Assembly (NCBI GenBank): GCA_937983055.1
Contig: CALJLA010000198.1
Span: forward strand, 1-37,823
Length of the DNA: 37,823 bases
From: an uncultured Pseudomonadota bacterium
Lineage (GTDB): Bacteria > Pseudomonadota > Gammaproteobacteria > Burkholderiales > Eutrophovitaceae
Direction: 5' to 3'
Shown: positions 1 through 8,120 of the stretch, piece after piece
Layout of the letters: each line of letters opens with the position of its first letter
Position numbering within the stretch: the stretch's first letter is position 1
Made by a program: the position numbers and the translations under genes
Notes under the pieces: generated by a model
What the model was told of the DNA's origin: nothing
What the model saw: only the letters and a program-made list of their open reading frames with translations
Databases searched by the model: none

Positions 1-2
1 AT

Positions 3-941
3 CGCGTCGCGGCGGCGGTGCGTGGTGCGATGCGTACGCTGTCGGGGGTTTTCTCCGAACGGATCGAGTCGATCGCACGCGATCTGCTGGACATGCGCGT
101 ACTCGTCGAAGCGGTGCTCGACTTCCCCGAAGAAGAACTGGATGTGCTGAGACATGCGGCGATCCCCGAGCGGCTGCAGCAACTTGCTGGACGCCTTCGC
201 GATCTGCGCTCGCAGGCCGTTCAAGGGCGGTTGCTCAGAGAGGGCACCCGCGCGGTGCTGGTGGGAAAGCCCAACGTCGGCAAGTCCAGCTTGATGAATC
301 GCCTCGCGCAGGAGGAAGTCGCAATCGTGACCGACGTGCCCGGCACGACCCGCGATGCGCTGCGCTATGAGCTGGCGATTGAGGGCGTGCCGATTCATGT
401 CGTCGACACTGCCGGGCTGCGCGACAGTGCGGACCGGGTGGAGCGGCTCGGCATCGAGCGCACGTTGCGGGAAATTGCGCGTGCGGATGTCGTGCTGTGG
501 GTGACCGAGGCGCTGGCTGATGCGTCGGGCGACGTCGACGTGCTGCCGTCTGGACTGCCGGCATCCGCCAGAATAATTCATATTATCAATAAGATAGATC
601 TCTCTGGTGAGCCCGCGAAACGATCCGAAGCGGGGTCGGAGTTAACGATATGGCTGTCGGCCAAGACAGGTGACGGGATCGAACTGCTGCGCCAGGGCAT
701 TCTTGAGGCTGCCGGCTGGCAAGGGGATGGTGAGGCCGCGTTCATGGCGCGCGAACGCCACCTGGCGGCTCTGCACGACTGTACGGCGGCACTTGAACGC
801 GCCGGGCGCTCACTGTCCGGGCTGGAGCTGCTGGCGGAAGAACTGCGGCAGGCGCATCGGGCGCTCGGCGAGATCACCGGGGCGGTAACCGCGGACGATC
901 TCCTCGGCGAGATTTTTTCGCGTTTCTGCATAGGCAAGTAG
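3..941 (+). CDS. mnmE: tRNA modification GTPase MnmE, C-terminal part (5' truncated by window edge)
   Basis: MnmE works with MnmG to place carboxymethylaminomethyl groups on U34 of certain tRNAs. The 312 visible codons, read in the frame that begins at base 3, cover the end of the helical domain, the inserted G domain and the C-terminus. Visible motifs are the P-loop GKPNVGKSS, the switch DTAGLRD, the guanine-specificity motif NKID and the terminal CIGK, whose cysteine is a family hallmark. The family is usually about 450 residues, so the N-terminal folate-binding domain lies outside the window. A GTG at 18 is in frame but internal to the protein and is not a real start. The stop overlaps the GTG of the next gene (TAGTG), which suggests translational coupling. 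Confidence 0.97.
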   Translation, partial: RVAAAVRGAMRTLSGVFSERIESIARDLLDMRVLVEAVLDFPEEELDVLRHAAIPERLQQLAGRLRDLRSQAVQGRLLREGTRAVLVGKPNVGKSSLMNRLAQEEVAIVTDVPGTTRDALRYELAIEGVPIHVVDTAGLRDSADRVERLGIERTLREIARADVVLWVTEALADASGDVDVLPSGLPASARIIHIINKIDLSGEPAKRSEAGSELTIWLSAKTGDGIELLRQGILEAAGWQGDGEAAFMARERHLAALHDCTAALERAGRSLSGLELLAEELRQAHRALGEITGAVTADDLLGEIFSRFCIGK

Positions 942-1696
942 TGGCAAGCGAAGCCGTCCTGCTGTGCGCTCTGGCTTTCTTTGCCGGGCTGGTCGACGCG
1001 ATTGCCGGGGGCGGTGGCCTGATCCAGGTGCCGGCGCTGTTCGCCTTGCTGCCCGGCGCCGCGCCGGCGGCGCTGTTGGGCACGAACAAGCTCGTGGCGA
1101 TCGCCGGCACCGCCGTTGCCTCGGCCCGCTATGCACGGGCTGTTCCGGGGCAATGGCGGGCGCTCCGGACGGTCGCGTTGATGGCGCTGGCAGGTGGCGC
1201 CATGGGGGCAGGTCTCGCTTCGTATGCGCCGGAGTCGATTCTCCGGGTGGCAATTCTGGTGCTTCTGATCACGGCTTTCGTACAAACGCTGACGAAACCA
1301 CGTTTCGGGCTGGAGGCGCGTCCGAGGGTTGGGAGCCGGCAGGCGGAGCACATGTGCGCCGGGGCCTTAGGACTTTATGACGGGTTTGCCGGGCCGGGTA
1401 CCGGAAGCCTGTTCATGTACGCCTATGCGCGCTGGTTCGGGCGGGATTTCCTCGGTGCGGCGGCGACGGCCAAGCTGCTGAACCTGGGGACCAACGCAGG
1501 CGCGCTCGGGGTTTTTGTGGGGCTCGGCAACGTTGAGTACGGGATCGCCGTCCCGATGCTGCTGGCCAATCTCGCCGGCGGCTATGCCGGCGCCAGCCTC
1601 GCGCTGCGTCACGGTACGGGATTCATCCGCCGGGTCTTTGTGGGGGTGGTGGTCATTCTGATGGCAAAGCTGGCCTGGGATCTCATCGTCGGCTGA
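941..1696 (+). CDS. TSUP (TauE/SafE, YfcA-like) family membrane permease
   Basis: A 251-residue, very hydrophobic protein with about seven or eight predicted membrane spans. The family signature is clear near the N-terminus: a DAIAGGGGLIQVPAL-type stretch at residues 19-33, then GTNK at 47-50, as in E. coli YfcA. Known members of this family move sulfite, sulfoacetate, taurine-derived or other organic anions; the substrate here cannot be told from sequence. It starts with GTG at 941 and shares one base with the mnmE stop codon, so it is probably co-transcribed with mnmE. A second TSUP gene of a different subgroup lies at 22435-23235 on the other strand. Confidence 0.85.
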   Translation: MASEAVLLCALAFFAGLVDAIAGGGGLIQVPALFALLPGAAPAALLGTNKLVAIAGTAVASARYARAVPGQWRALRTVALMALAGGAMGAGLASYAPESILRVAILVLLITAFVQTLTKPRFGLEARPRVGSRQAEHMCAGALGLYDGFAGPGTGSLFMYAYARWFGRDFLGAAATAKLLNLGTNAGALGVFVGLGNVEYGIAVPMLLANLAGGYAGASLALRHGTGFIRRVFVGVVVILMAKLAWDLIVG

Positions 1697-1702
1697 GCAG
1701 GG

Positions 1703-1718
1703 TGTTTCACGTGGAACA
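1703..1718. promoter_or_regulatory. parS: parS centromere site 1 (one mismatch)
   Basis: The 16 bases TGTTTCACGTGGAACA match the well-known chromosomal parS palindrome TGTTTCACGTGAAACA at 15 of 16 positions (G for A at position 12). ParB binds parS and spreads or clamps along DNA to drive origin segregation with ParA. The parAB genes are 2.6 kb downstream, which supports a functional site. Confidence 0.85.
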
Positions 1719-1719
1719 G

Positions 1720-1740
1720 TTGTCGTTAGAGCAACGGCAA
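1720..1740 (+). other. Small hairpin between the two parS sites
   Basis: An 8-bp inverted repeat with one G-U pair (TTGTCGTT, loop AGAGC, AACGGCAA) exactly fills most of the gap between the two parS sites. It follows the permease gene and could be a weak transcription stop, but no thymine tract follows it. Confidence 0.4.
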
Positions 1741-1756
1741 TGTTTCACGTGAAACA
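1741..1756. promoter_or_regulatory. parS: parS centromere site 2 (perfect palindrome)
   Basis: TGTTTCACGTGAAACA is identical to the consensus bacterial chromosomal parS. It is offset 38 bp from the first site, in the gap upstream of mnmG. Together with parA and parB in the same gene block it marks an origin-proximal partition locus. Confidence 0.95.
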
Positions 1757-1822
1757 TACCCGGTTTGGCTTGGGCCGCTCCGGTCGATCCGGTATCATTC
1801 GCCGCTCTCTGAAGGCGCTGAA

Positions 1823-3733
1823 ATGCAATATCCGGTCGAGTTCGACGTCATTGTGGTCGGAGGCGGGCATGCGGGCACGGAAGCCGCCCTGGCCGCCGCT
1901 CGTGCCGGCAGCCGCACCTTGTTGCTGACACACAGCATCGAGACCCTCGGTCAGATGTCCTGCAATCCGTCCATCGGCGGCATTGGAAAAGGCCATCTCG
2001 TCAAGGAAATAGATGCGCTCGGTGGGGCCATGGCGGCCGCGACCGACGAAGCTGGAATTCAGTTCCGCATCCTCAATGCCAGTAAAGGGCCTGCGGTTCG
2101 GGCGACACGTGCCCAGGCTGACCGGCTGCTGTACAAGCAAGCCATTCGGCATCGCCTGGAAAATCAGCCCGGGTTAACCCTGTTCCAGCAGGCAGTCGAC
2201 GACCTCCTGGTCGAGCAAGACCGAGTCGTCGGCGTCGTCAGCCAACTCGGCGTGCGTTTTCGTGCGCAAGCGGTGGTGCTGACGACCGGAACATTCCTGT
2301 CCGGCCTGATCCATGTTGGACTGCAGAACTACCAGGCTGGACGGGCCGGCGACCCGCCCTCGATCTCGCTCGCCCACCGGCTGCGTGAGCTCAAGCTGCC
2401 GGTAGGGCGGTTGAAGACGGGCACGCCACCGCGGCTCGATGCCCGGGGTATCGATTTCAGCGTCATGGAGGAGCAGCCTGGCGATGTTCCAGTGCCGGTG
2501 TTCTCCTTTCTGGGCCGTCGTGACCAACACCCCGCACAGCGGCCGTGCTGGATTACCCATACCAACGAGCGCACGCACGAACTCATTCGTCGCAGTCTCG
2601 ACCGGTCGCCGATGTTCACCGGCGTGATCGAGGGTATCGGGCCGCGGTATTGCCCTTCAATCGAGGATAAGGTTACCCGGTTTGCCCATAAAGCGTCGCA
2701 CCAGATCTTCCTGGAACCCGAGGGGCTGACCACCAACGAGATCTATCCCAACGGCGTATCGACCAGCCTCCCGTTCGATGTACAGATCGAAATCATTCAC
2801 TCGATCAAAGGATTAGAGAAAGCGCATATCCTCAGGCCGGGCTACGCGATCGAATACGACTACTTCGATCCGCGCGGCCTGAAGGCATCCCTCGAGACTA
2901 AGGCCATTGGCGGGTTGTTCTTCGCTGGGCAGATCAACGGCACCACCGGCTACGAAGAAGCGGCCGCGCAGGGCCTGCTGGCTGGGGTCAATGCCGCGCG
3001 TCAGCTCCGCGGCGAGCCGGCCTGGTGCCCGCGTCGGGACGAAGCGTATCTCGGCGTGCTGGTCGACGACCTCATCACGCGCGGCGTGAGTGAGCCATAC
3101 CGCATGTTCACCAGCCGCGCGGAGTACCGCTTGAGTCTTCGCGAGGACAATGCGGATCTGCGCCTGACCGATACCGGGCGCTCGTTGGGCCTGGTGGACG
3201 AGAATCGCTGGCGCGCCTTCGAAGCCAAGCGCGAGGCCATCGCGCGCGAGACGGAGCGCTTGCGCAGCGCTTGGATCAACCCGCGCATCATCGGCGCCCA
3301 GGCGATTCACGCCGTTCTGGGTCAGGCGCTGGAGCGCGAATGCACCGCGCTCGAGCTGCTGCGCCGGCCGGACGTGAGCTATCGGCAGTTGATGCAGTTG
3401 CCCGGTATCGGGCCGGGGGAGAACAACGAGCAGGTGGTCGAACAGATCGAAACCACGACCAAGTACGAAGGCTATGTCGAGCGCCAGCGCACCGAGGTCC
3501 TGCGCCAGGCACAGTTCGAATCGTTAGCGTTGCCCGCCGACCTCGACTACGGCAGCGTGCGCGGCCTGTCGATCGAGGTTCAGCAAAAGCTCCAACAGCA
3601 GCGCCCGGAAACGCTCGGCCAGGCTTCGCGCATCTCCGGAATCACGCCCGCGGCGATCTCTCTGCTGCTGGTGCACCTCAAGCGGCGCGGTGCGGAGCCC
3701 GCGACTGTCGACGCCAGCGGGCGGCGCCGTTGA
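1823..3733 (+). CDS. mnmG: tRNA uridine 5-carboxymethylaminomethyl modification enzyme MnmG (GidA)
   Basis: FAD-dependent partner of MnmE in wobble-uridine modification. The 636-residue length is normal for the family (about 630). The N-terminus has the dinucleotide-binding signature FDVIVVGGGHAG, with the glycines at residues 13-18. The early SCNPSIGGIGKGHL motif, the central GTGTFL-like stretch and the RAEYRLSLREDNAD motif are all present. The ATG at 1823 has a GAAGG-type ribosome binding site about ten bases upstream. The stop TGA overlaps the presumed TTG start of rsmG. It lies directly after the parS pair, as in many proteobacterial origin regions. Confidence 0.98.
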   Translation: MQYPVEFDVIVVGGGHAGTEAALAAARAGSRTLLLTHSIETLGQMSCNPSIGGIGKGHLVKEIDALGGAMAAATDEAGIQFRILNASKGPAVRATRAQADRLLYKQAIRHRLENQPGLTLFQQAVDDLLVEQDRVVGVVSQLGVRFRAQAVVLTTGTFLSGLIHVGLQNYQAGRAGDPPSISLAHRLRELKLPVGRLKTGTPPRLDARGIDFSVMEEQPGDVPVPVFSFLGRRDQHPAQRPCWITHTNERTHELIRRSLDRSPMFTGVIEGIGPRYCPSIEDKVTRFAHKASHQIFLEPEGLTTNEIYPNGVSTSLPFDVQIEIIHSIKGLEKAHILRPGYAIEYDYFDPRGLKASLETKAIGGLFFAGQINGTTGYEEAAAQGLLAGVNAARQLRGEPAWCPRRDEAYLGVLVDDLITRGVSEPYRMFTSRAEYRLSLREDNADLRLTDTGRSLGLVDENRWRAFEAKREAIARETERLRSAWINPRIIGAQAIHAVLGQALERECTALELLRRPDVSYRQLMQLPGIGPGENNEQVVEQIETTTKYEGYVERQRTEVLRQAQFESLALPADLDYGSVRGLSIEVQQKLQQQRPETLGQASRISGITPAAISLLLVHLKRRGAEPATVDASGRRR

Positions 3734-4362
3734 TCGCGGCAACGGCAGACCGATCGTGGGACGCAGTGCGGCGCGCCCTGGACCCGGCGGCCGCAGCGCG
3801 CGCGCGGGACTATCTCGTACTGCTCGAGAAGTGGAACCGCGTCTACAACCTAACGGCGATCCGGGATTCTTCGCAGTGGGTAAGTCATCACCTGCTCGAT
3901 TGCCTCGCGGTTGTGCCGCACCTGCCGGCCGGCGCGTTGGTCGACGTCGGTTCGGGCGCTGGGCTGCCCGGCATTCCCATTGCACTTGCCAACCCGATGC
4001 GACCGGTTACCTTGCTCGAAAGCAACCAGAAGAAGTGTGCGTTCCTGCGTCAGGTGGTGGGCCAGCTTGGGTTGGCAAACGTCACGACGGTGCCCTCGCG
4101 GGTGGAAGCCTACCGGCCGACGGCGCTGTTCGACGGCGTGATCTCCCGTGCGTTCTCTGATTTGCCGGAGTTCCTGGCGAGCGCAGGGCACCTGTGCGCG
4201 CCCGGGGGCAGGCTGCTGGCAATGAAAGGCGTGTACCCCGACGAGGAGTTGTCGCAGCTGCCCGCGGGTGTGGTCGAACGCGTGCTGCGGCTGGAGGTGC
4301 CGGGCCTGCGCGCAGAACGGCATCTCGTGACTATCGATCCGTTGCGGCGATTGGGTAACTGA
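3730..4362 (+). CDS. rsmG: 16S rRNA (guanine527-N7)-methyltransferase RsmG (GidB)
   Basis: SAM-dependent methyltransferase that modifies G527 of 16S rRNA. The SAM-binding motif VDVGSGAGLPGIP is at residues 71-83, followed by LLESNQKKCAFLR and SRAFSDLPEF, all typical of RsmG. The open frame runs much further upstream through mnmG, but homology begins close to a TTG at 3730 that overlaps the mnmG stop as TTGA. That start gives 210 residues, against about 207 in E. coli. A GTG at 3766 is the main alternative and would give 198 residues. One base separates the stop from parA. Confidence 0.93.
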   Translation: MIAATADRSWDAVRRALDPAAAARARDYLVLLEKWNRVYNLTAIRDSSQWVSHHLLDCLAVVPHLPAGALVDVGSGAGLPGIPIALANPMRPVTLLESNQKKCAFLRQVVGQLGLANVTTVPSRVEAYRPTALFDGVISRAFSDLPEFLASAGHLCAPGGRLLAMKGVYPDEELSQLPAGVVERVLRLEVPGLRAERHLVTIDPLRRLGN

Positions 4363-4363
4363 C

Positions 4364-5128
4364 ATGGCGCGCATCCTGGCGGTGGCCAATCAGAAGGGCG
4401 GGGTCGGCAAGACGACAACGTCGATAAATCTCGCCGCCGGCCTGGCGATGGCCGACAAGCGGGTGCTGCTGGTCGATCTCGACCCGCAGGGCAACGCCAC
4501 CATGGGCAGCGGCGTCGACAAGCGGGCGGCGCGCACCACGGTGTACCAGGTGCTGCTTGGTGCCTCCGCTATCCGCATGGCGCGACTGCGAAGCGACAGC
4601 GGCGGCTACGACATCGTGCCCGCCAACCGGGAACTGGCCGGTGCCGAAGTCGAGCTCGTGGATCTGCCGCAGCGAGAGACACGGCTGAAGCAGGCGCTCG
4701 CAGAGGTCGCAAATGGTTACGACTACATCATCATCGACTGCCCGCCCGCGCTGAACCTGTTGACAGTGAATGGGCTGACGGCTGCGCACGCGGTGATGAT
4801 TCCCATGCAGTGCGAGTACTACGCCCTGGAAGGCCTGAGCGACCTGGTGCAGACGATCAAGAAGGTACGCAGCCATCTCAACCCTGCACTGGAGATCGAA
4901 GGCTTGCTGCGCACCATGTACGACCCGCGCAATTCCTTGTCGCAGCAGGTTTCCGATCAGCTGCAGCAGCACTTCGGCGACAAGGTTTACCGCACAGTGA
5001 TACCGCGCAACGTCCGGCTGGCGGAAGCCCCCAGCCACGGCCTGCCGGCGCTGACCTTTGACCGGCAATCCAAAGGTGCGCTGGCGTACCTAGCGCTGGC
5101 CGGCGAAGTCATGGGGCGCACTGCCTGA
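4364..5128 (+). CDS. parA: Chromosome partitioning ATPase ParA (Soj)
   Basis: Deviant Walker ATPase of the ParA/MinD superfamily that moves ParB-parS complexes. The N-terminus carries the deviant Walker A motif KGGVGKT at residues 11-17. Walker A' follows in RVLLVDLDPQGNAT, and Walker B-like IIIDCPP comes later. The length of 254 residues and the lack of an N-terminal DNA-binding extension fit a chromosomal type ParA rather than a plasmid type Ia protein. It begins one base after rsmG and is followed 12 bp later by parB, so it belongs to the mnmG-rsmG-parA-parB transcription unit. Confidence 0.97.
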   Translation: MARILAVANQKGGVGKTTTSINLAAGLAMADKRVLLVDLDPQGNATMGSGVDKRAARTTVYQVLLGASAIRMARLRSDSGGYDIVPANRELAGAEVELVDLPQRETRLKQALAEVANGYDYIIIDCPPALNLLTVNGLTAAHAVMIPMQCEYYALEGLSDLVQTIKKVRSHLNPALEIEGLLRTMYDPRNSLSQQVSDQLQQHFGDKVYRTVIPRNVRLAEAPSHGLPALTFDRQSKGALAYLALAGEVMGRTA

Positions 5129-5140
5129 GGAAGACAGAAA

Positions 5141-5995
5141 ATGGCGAAACTGAGAGGACTGGGCCGCGGGCTGGATGCCCTGCTCGCGGCGGGTGACGAG
5201 CAGCCGGCGGGGGAGCAGCCGCTGGCGCAACTGCCGGTAGACCGGCTACGCCCCGGGCGCTACCAGCCGCGCACGCGAATGGATCCGGCATCGATCGAGG
5301 AACTCGCCGCTTCGGTCCGGGTGCAGGGCGTGATCCAGCCGATCCTGGTGCGCCCGGTCGAGTACGACCGCTACGAGATCATCGCCGGCGAGCGCCGCTG
5401 GCGCGCCGCCCGCGCCGCCGGCCTCGCGCAGGTGCCGGTGGTGGTGAGAGAGGTGCCCGATAACACCGCGCTGGCGATGGCGCTGATCGAGAACATCCAG
5501 CGCGAGGATCTCAACCCGCTGGAAGAGGCCGCCGGCATCCAGCGCCTCATCGACGAGTTCAGGATGACGCATGAGGCGGCAGCCCAGGCGGTCGGTCGCT
5601 CGCGCAGCGCCGTCACCAACCTGTTGCGCCTGCTGTCGCTGGCGAAACCCGTGCAGGATCTGCTGATGCAGGGCGCGCTGGACATGGGCCATGCGCGGGC
5701 GCTGCTCGCGGTCGACGCCGAGCGCCAGGTCGCACTGGCCCAGCGCGTGGTGGCCCTAGGGTTGTCGGTGCGCGAGACCGAGCAGTTGGTCGGCGAGCGT
5801 GCCGCCGTGCCGAAGAAGCCGGAGAAGCGCCCGGCGCGCAAGGATCGCGACATCGTCGCGCTGGAGGAGGAGCTGTCGGAAACCCTTGGCGCCAAGGTCA
5901 CCATTGCCCATGGGAAACACGGCCACGGGCGGCTGACCGTGGATTACGGCAGCCTCGACCAACTCGACGATCTCCTCGCGCGGCTGCGCGGGTGA
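5141..5995 (+). CDS. parB: Chromosome partitioning protein ParB (Spo0J), parS-binding CTPase
   Basis: 284 residues with the standard chromosomal ParB layout. A ParA-interacting N-terminal segment rich in L, G and R (residues 1-16) comes first. The CTP-binding domain follows, with the motif GERRWRAA and then ENIQREDLNPLEEA. A helix-turn-helix follows, with AAQAVGRSRSAVTNLLRLL at about residues 145-165. A short C-terminal dimerisation domain ends in DDLLARLRG. The start ATG has an AGGAAGA ribosome binding site. Its own parS sites lie upstream at 1703 and 1741. The stop codon sits inside a terminator hairpin. Confidence 0.97.
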   Translation: MAKLRGLGRGLDALLAAGDEQPAGEQPLAQLPVDRLRPGRYQPRTRMDPASIEELAASVRVQGVIQPILVRPVEYDRYEIIAGERRWRAARAAGLAQVPVVVREVPDNTALAMALIENIQREDLNPLEEAAGIQRLIDEFRMTHEAAAQAVGRSRSAVTNLLRLLSLAKPVQDLLMQGALDMGHARALLAVDAERQVALAQRVVALGLSVRETEQLVGERAAVPKKPEKRPARKDRDIVALEEELSETLGAKVTIAHGKHGHGRLTVDYGSLDQLDDLLARLRG

Positions 5996-6006
5996 GCCGC
6001 TTTTTT
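5980..6006 (+). terminator. Intrinsic terminator overlapping the parB stop
   Basis: GCGGCT (5980-5985) pairs with AGCCGC (5995-6000) around a 9-base loop and is followed at once by six thymines (6001-6006). The parB stop codon TGA at 5993-5995 lies in the loop and first base of the 3' arm. This ends the mnmG-parB unit just before the atp promoter. Confidence 0.75.
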
Positions 6007-6028
6007 GCGGCGCGATACGCGGGTTTCG

Positions 6029-6058
6029 TTGACAGGGTCTTCATAACCCCAATAAAAT
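6029..6058 (+). promoter_or_regulatory. Sigma70-type promoter of the atp operon
   Basis: TTGACA at 6029-6034 is a perfect -35 box. TAAAAT at 6053-6058 matches five of six -10 positions, with an 18-bp spacer. It sits between the parB terminator and atpI in a locally AT-rich stretch, where a promoter for the ATP synthase genes is expected. Confidence 0.75.
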
Positions 6059-6125
6059 TTTGGTCTTTTTTGAATTTGCTGCGGCCGCACACCGGGGTCA
6101 TGCTGCAGCCAGGTCCGGCAAGTCG

Positions 6126-6485
6126 ATGATCCGCCAACTGTTGGCCATCCTCGGACTGCAGCTAGCCGTTGCCGCTGTCGTGGTGGCTGGATTCGGGGCA
6201 GCGTCGGGTGTCAGGGCCGCCACATCGGCGGCGGCCGGGGGCCTGATTGCGGTAGTGCCGGGCGGTTTTTATGTCTGGCGGGTGATTCGGGCGCGAAATG
6301 CGCCGGCGCAGAAGCTGATGTCGGTGCACTTCGCGGCAGAGATGGGAAAGCTCGGGCTGACGGTGCTGCTCTTCGGCGCCACCTTCGCCTGGTTTCGTGA
6401 CGTCGCAGTTGTGCCGTTGTTTATCGCCTATATCGCCACCCTGCTGGTGTACTGGGCGGCCTTGATGATGTTTGACAGAGTCTGA
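6126..6485 (+). CDS. atpI: ATP synthase subunit I (AtpI)
   Basis: A 119-residue membrane protein with about four hydrophobic spans, placed first in the atp operon as AtpI usually is. AtpI is thought to help c-ring assembly or Mg2+ handling and is not part of the mature enzyme. The frame is open from 6060, but that upstream part overlaps the promoter region and reads as non-membrane sequence. The ATG at 6126, giving an N-terminus MIRQLLAILGLQ, fits the family better. The call rests on position, size and membrane pattern, because AtpI proteins are poorly conserved. Confidence 0.85.
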   Translation: MIRQLLAILGLQLAVAAVVVAGFGAASGVRAATSAAAGGLIAVVPGGFYVWRVIRARNAPAQKLMSVHFAAEMGKLGLTVLLFGATFAWFRDVAVVPLFIAYIATLLVYWAALMMFDRV

Positions 6486-6493
6486 GATCAACA

Positions 6494-7267
6494 ATGAGTA
6501 CGCCCACCGAAGGCGCGCCGACTTCCGCCGAGTACATCTCCCACCACCTGACCAACCTCGCCGTCGGCGAAGGGTTCTGGACGCTCCATTTCGACACCTT
6601 CATCGTCTCCGGCGTTCTGGGCTTTGTCGCATTCTTCCTGATGATGCGGGTGGCTCGGCGAGCGACGGCCGGCGTGCCCACCGGCGCTCAGAACTTCATC
6701 GAGATGGTGGTCTCGATGGTCGACGCTCAGGTCAAGGACACCTTCCACGCCAAGAGCAACCTGGTCACGCCGCTGGCCATCACGATATTCGTTTGGGTGT
6801 TCCTGATGAACGCCATGGACCTGATTCCGGTGGACTTCATCCCGCTGGTCCTGCACGCGTTCGGCGTGGAGTACTTCAAGCAAGTACCCACGACCGATCC
6901 GAACCTTACTTTCGCGATGTCGCTCACGGTGTTCGCGATCATGCTGGGCATGAACTTCAAGCACAAAGGCGTCGGTGGCTTCCTGCACGAAGCCCTGACA
7001 GTGCCCTTCGGCAAATGGCTGTTTCCGGTGAATCTGCTGTTCCGGGTCATCGAGGATGTCGCCAAGCCGATCTCGCTCTCGCTGCGACTGTTCGGCAACA
7101 TGTACGCGGGCGAGATGGTATTCATCCTGATCGCACTGCTCGGCGTGTGGCAGCTCCCGCTGGCCCTGCCCTGGGCAATCTTCCACATCCTCATCATCAC
7201 GCTGCAGGCGTTCGTATTCATGATGCTGACCATCGTGTACATGAGCTTGGCTGCGGAGAGCCACTGA
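6494..7267 (+). CDS. atpB: F1Fo ATP synthase subunit a
   Basis: Membrane stator subunit that forms the proton half-channels against the c-ring. The 257-residue sequence has five or six membrane helices. It carries the essential arginine in SLRLFGNMYAGE (Arg198, equivalent to E. coli Arg210). The C-terminal PWAIFHILIITLQAF motif is also present. It starts 8 bp after atpI. A short hairpin with a thymine run follows the stop before atpE. Confidence 0.98.
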   Translation: MSTPTEGAPTSAEYISHHLTNLAVGEGFWTLHFDTFIVSGVLGFVAFFLMMRVARRATAGVPTGAQNFIEMVVSMVDAQVKDTFHAKSNLVTPLAITIFVWVFLMNAMDLIPVDFIPLVLHAFGVEYFKQVPTTDPNLTFAMSLTVFAIMLGMNFKHKGVGGFLHEALTVPFGKWLFPVNLLFRVIEDVAKPISLSLRLFGNMYAGEMVFILIALLGVWQLPLALPWAIFHILIITLQAFVFMMLTIVYMSLAAESH

Positions 7268-7281
7268 GCGCGGAAGGCGAT

Positions 7282-7300
7282 CCGGTTTACCGGTTTTTTT
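7282..7300 (+). terminator. Short hairpin plus T-run between atpB and atpE (possible attenuator)
   Basis: CCGG (7282-7285) and CCGG (7290-7293) can pair around TTTA, or as a 5-bp stem with a 2-base loop. They are followed by seven thymines (7294-7300). It looks like a weak intrinsic terminator inside the operon. The stem is short, so read-through to atpE is expected. Confidence 0.4.
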
Positions 7301-7333
7301 GGTCACTCACAATTCAGTCCTAGGAGATAGAGA

Positions 7334-7609
7334 ATGGAAATTTCATCGGTGTTGGGCATGACGGCAATCGCGGTTGCGCTGCTGATCGGCATGGGCGCGC
7401 TGGGAACCGCCATCGGCTTCGGTATTCTCGGCGGCCGCTTCCTGGAAGGCGCGGCCCGCCAGCCGGAGATGATCCCGACCCTGCAGGTCAAGATGTTCAT
7501 CGTCGCCGGTCTGCTTGACGCGGTGACAATGATCGGCGTTGGTATCGGCCTGTATATGCTGTTCGCCAACCCCTTCATCGCCATCGTGCAGCAGGCGGTA
7601 GGCGGCTGA
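7334..7609 (+). CDS. atpE: F1Fo ATP synthase subunit c (proteolipid)
   Basis: 91-residue hairpin of two membrane helices that forms the rotor ring. The polar loop ARQPEMIP and the second helix with GLLDAVTMIG identify it. Asp62 is the proton-carrying carboxylate, as Asp61 is in E. coli. The residues around it are of the proton-coupled kind rather than the Gln/Glu-Ser pattern of Na+-coupled rings. A strong AGGAG ribosome binding site at 7322-7326 precedes the ATG, consistent with the high c-subunit stoichiometry. Glycine-rich packing GALGTAIGFGILGG is present in helix 1. Confidence 0.98.
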   Translation: MEISSVLGMTAIAVALLIGMGALGTAIGFGILGGRFLEGAARQPEMIPTLQVKMFIVAGLLDAVTMIGVGIGLYMLFANPFIAIVQQAVGG

Positions 7610-7640
7610 TCCGACTGATCTCTGATTTCGGGAGGCGAGC

Positions 7641-8114
7641 GTGAACATCAACGCGACATTGCTCGGCCATGTCATCTGGTTCGGGGTCTTCATCTGGCTG
7701 ACGATGAAGTACATCTGGCCGCCGCTGCAGAAAGCGATGCACGATCGCCAGAAGCAGATCGCTGACGGCCTGGCCGCCGCAGAGCGCGGCAAACAGGACC
7801 TGGAGCTCGCCGCCAAGCGTGCGGCCGAAGTGCTGCAGGAGGCGCGCAACCAGGCGGCCGAGATCATCGGTCAGGCAGAAAAGCGCGGTGCCCAGTTGGT
7901 CGAGGAGGCGCGTGGCAACGCGAAGGCGGAAGGCGACCGAATCGTGGCCGCCGCCAAGGCAGAAATCGCGCAGGAGGTTAACCGCGCCAAGGAGCAGCTT
8001 CGCGCCCAGGTCTCGGTGCTGGCCGTCACCGGCGCGGAGAAGATCTTGAAGCGCGAGATCGACGCGAAAGTCCATGCGCAGCTGCTGCAGGGACTGGAAG
8101 CGGAACTCAGGTAA
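7641..8114 (+). CDS. atpF: F1Fo ATP synthase subunit b
   Basis: Peripheral-stalk subunit. It has one N-terminal membrane helix (about residues 7-25, with GHVIWFGVFIWLTMKYIWPP) and then a long charged helix rich in A, E, K and R that forms the dimeric stalk. The length of 157 residues equals the usual 156. The start is GTG at 7641, supported by GGGAGG about eight bases upstream. Only one b gene is present, so this is the homodimeric b2 type and not the b/b' type. Confidence 0.97.
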   Translation: MNINATLLGHVIWFGVFIWLTMKYIWPPLQKAMHDRQKQIADGLAAAERGKQDLELAAKRAAEVLQEARNQAAEIIGQAEKRGAQLVEEARGNAKAEGDRIVAAAKAEIAQEVNRAKEQLRAQVSVLAVTGAEKILKREIDAKVHAQLLQGLEAELR

Positions 8115-8120
8115 ATATCG

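Noticed and set aside
6060..6125. Longer AtpI starting at TTG 6060
   Set aside because: It would overlap the promoter start region, and the added residues do not resemble AtpI; ATG 6126 fits better.
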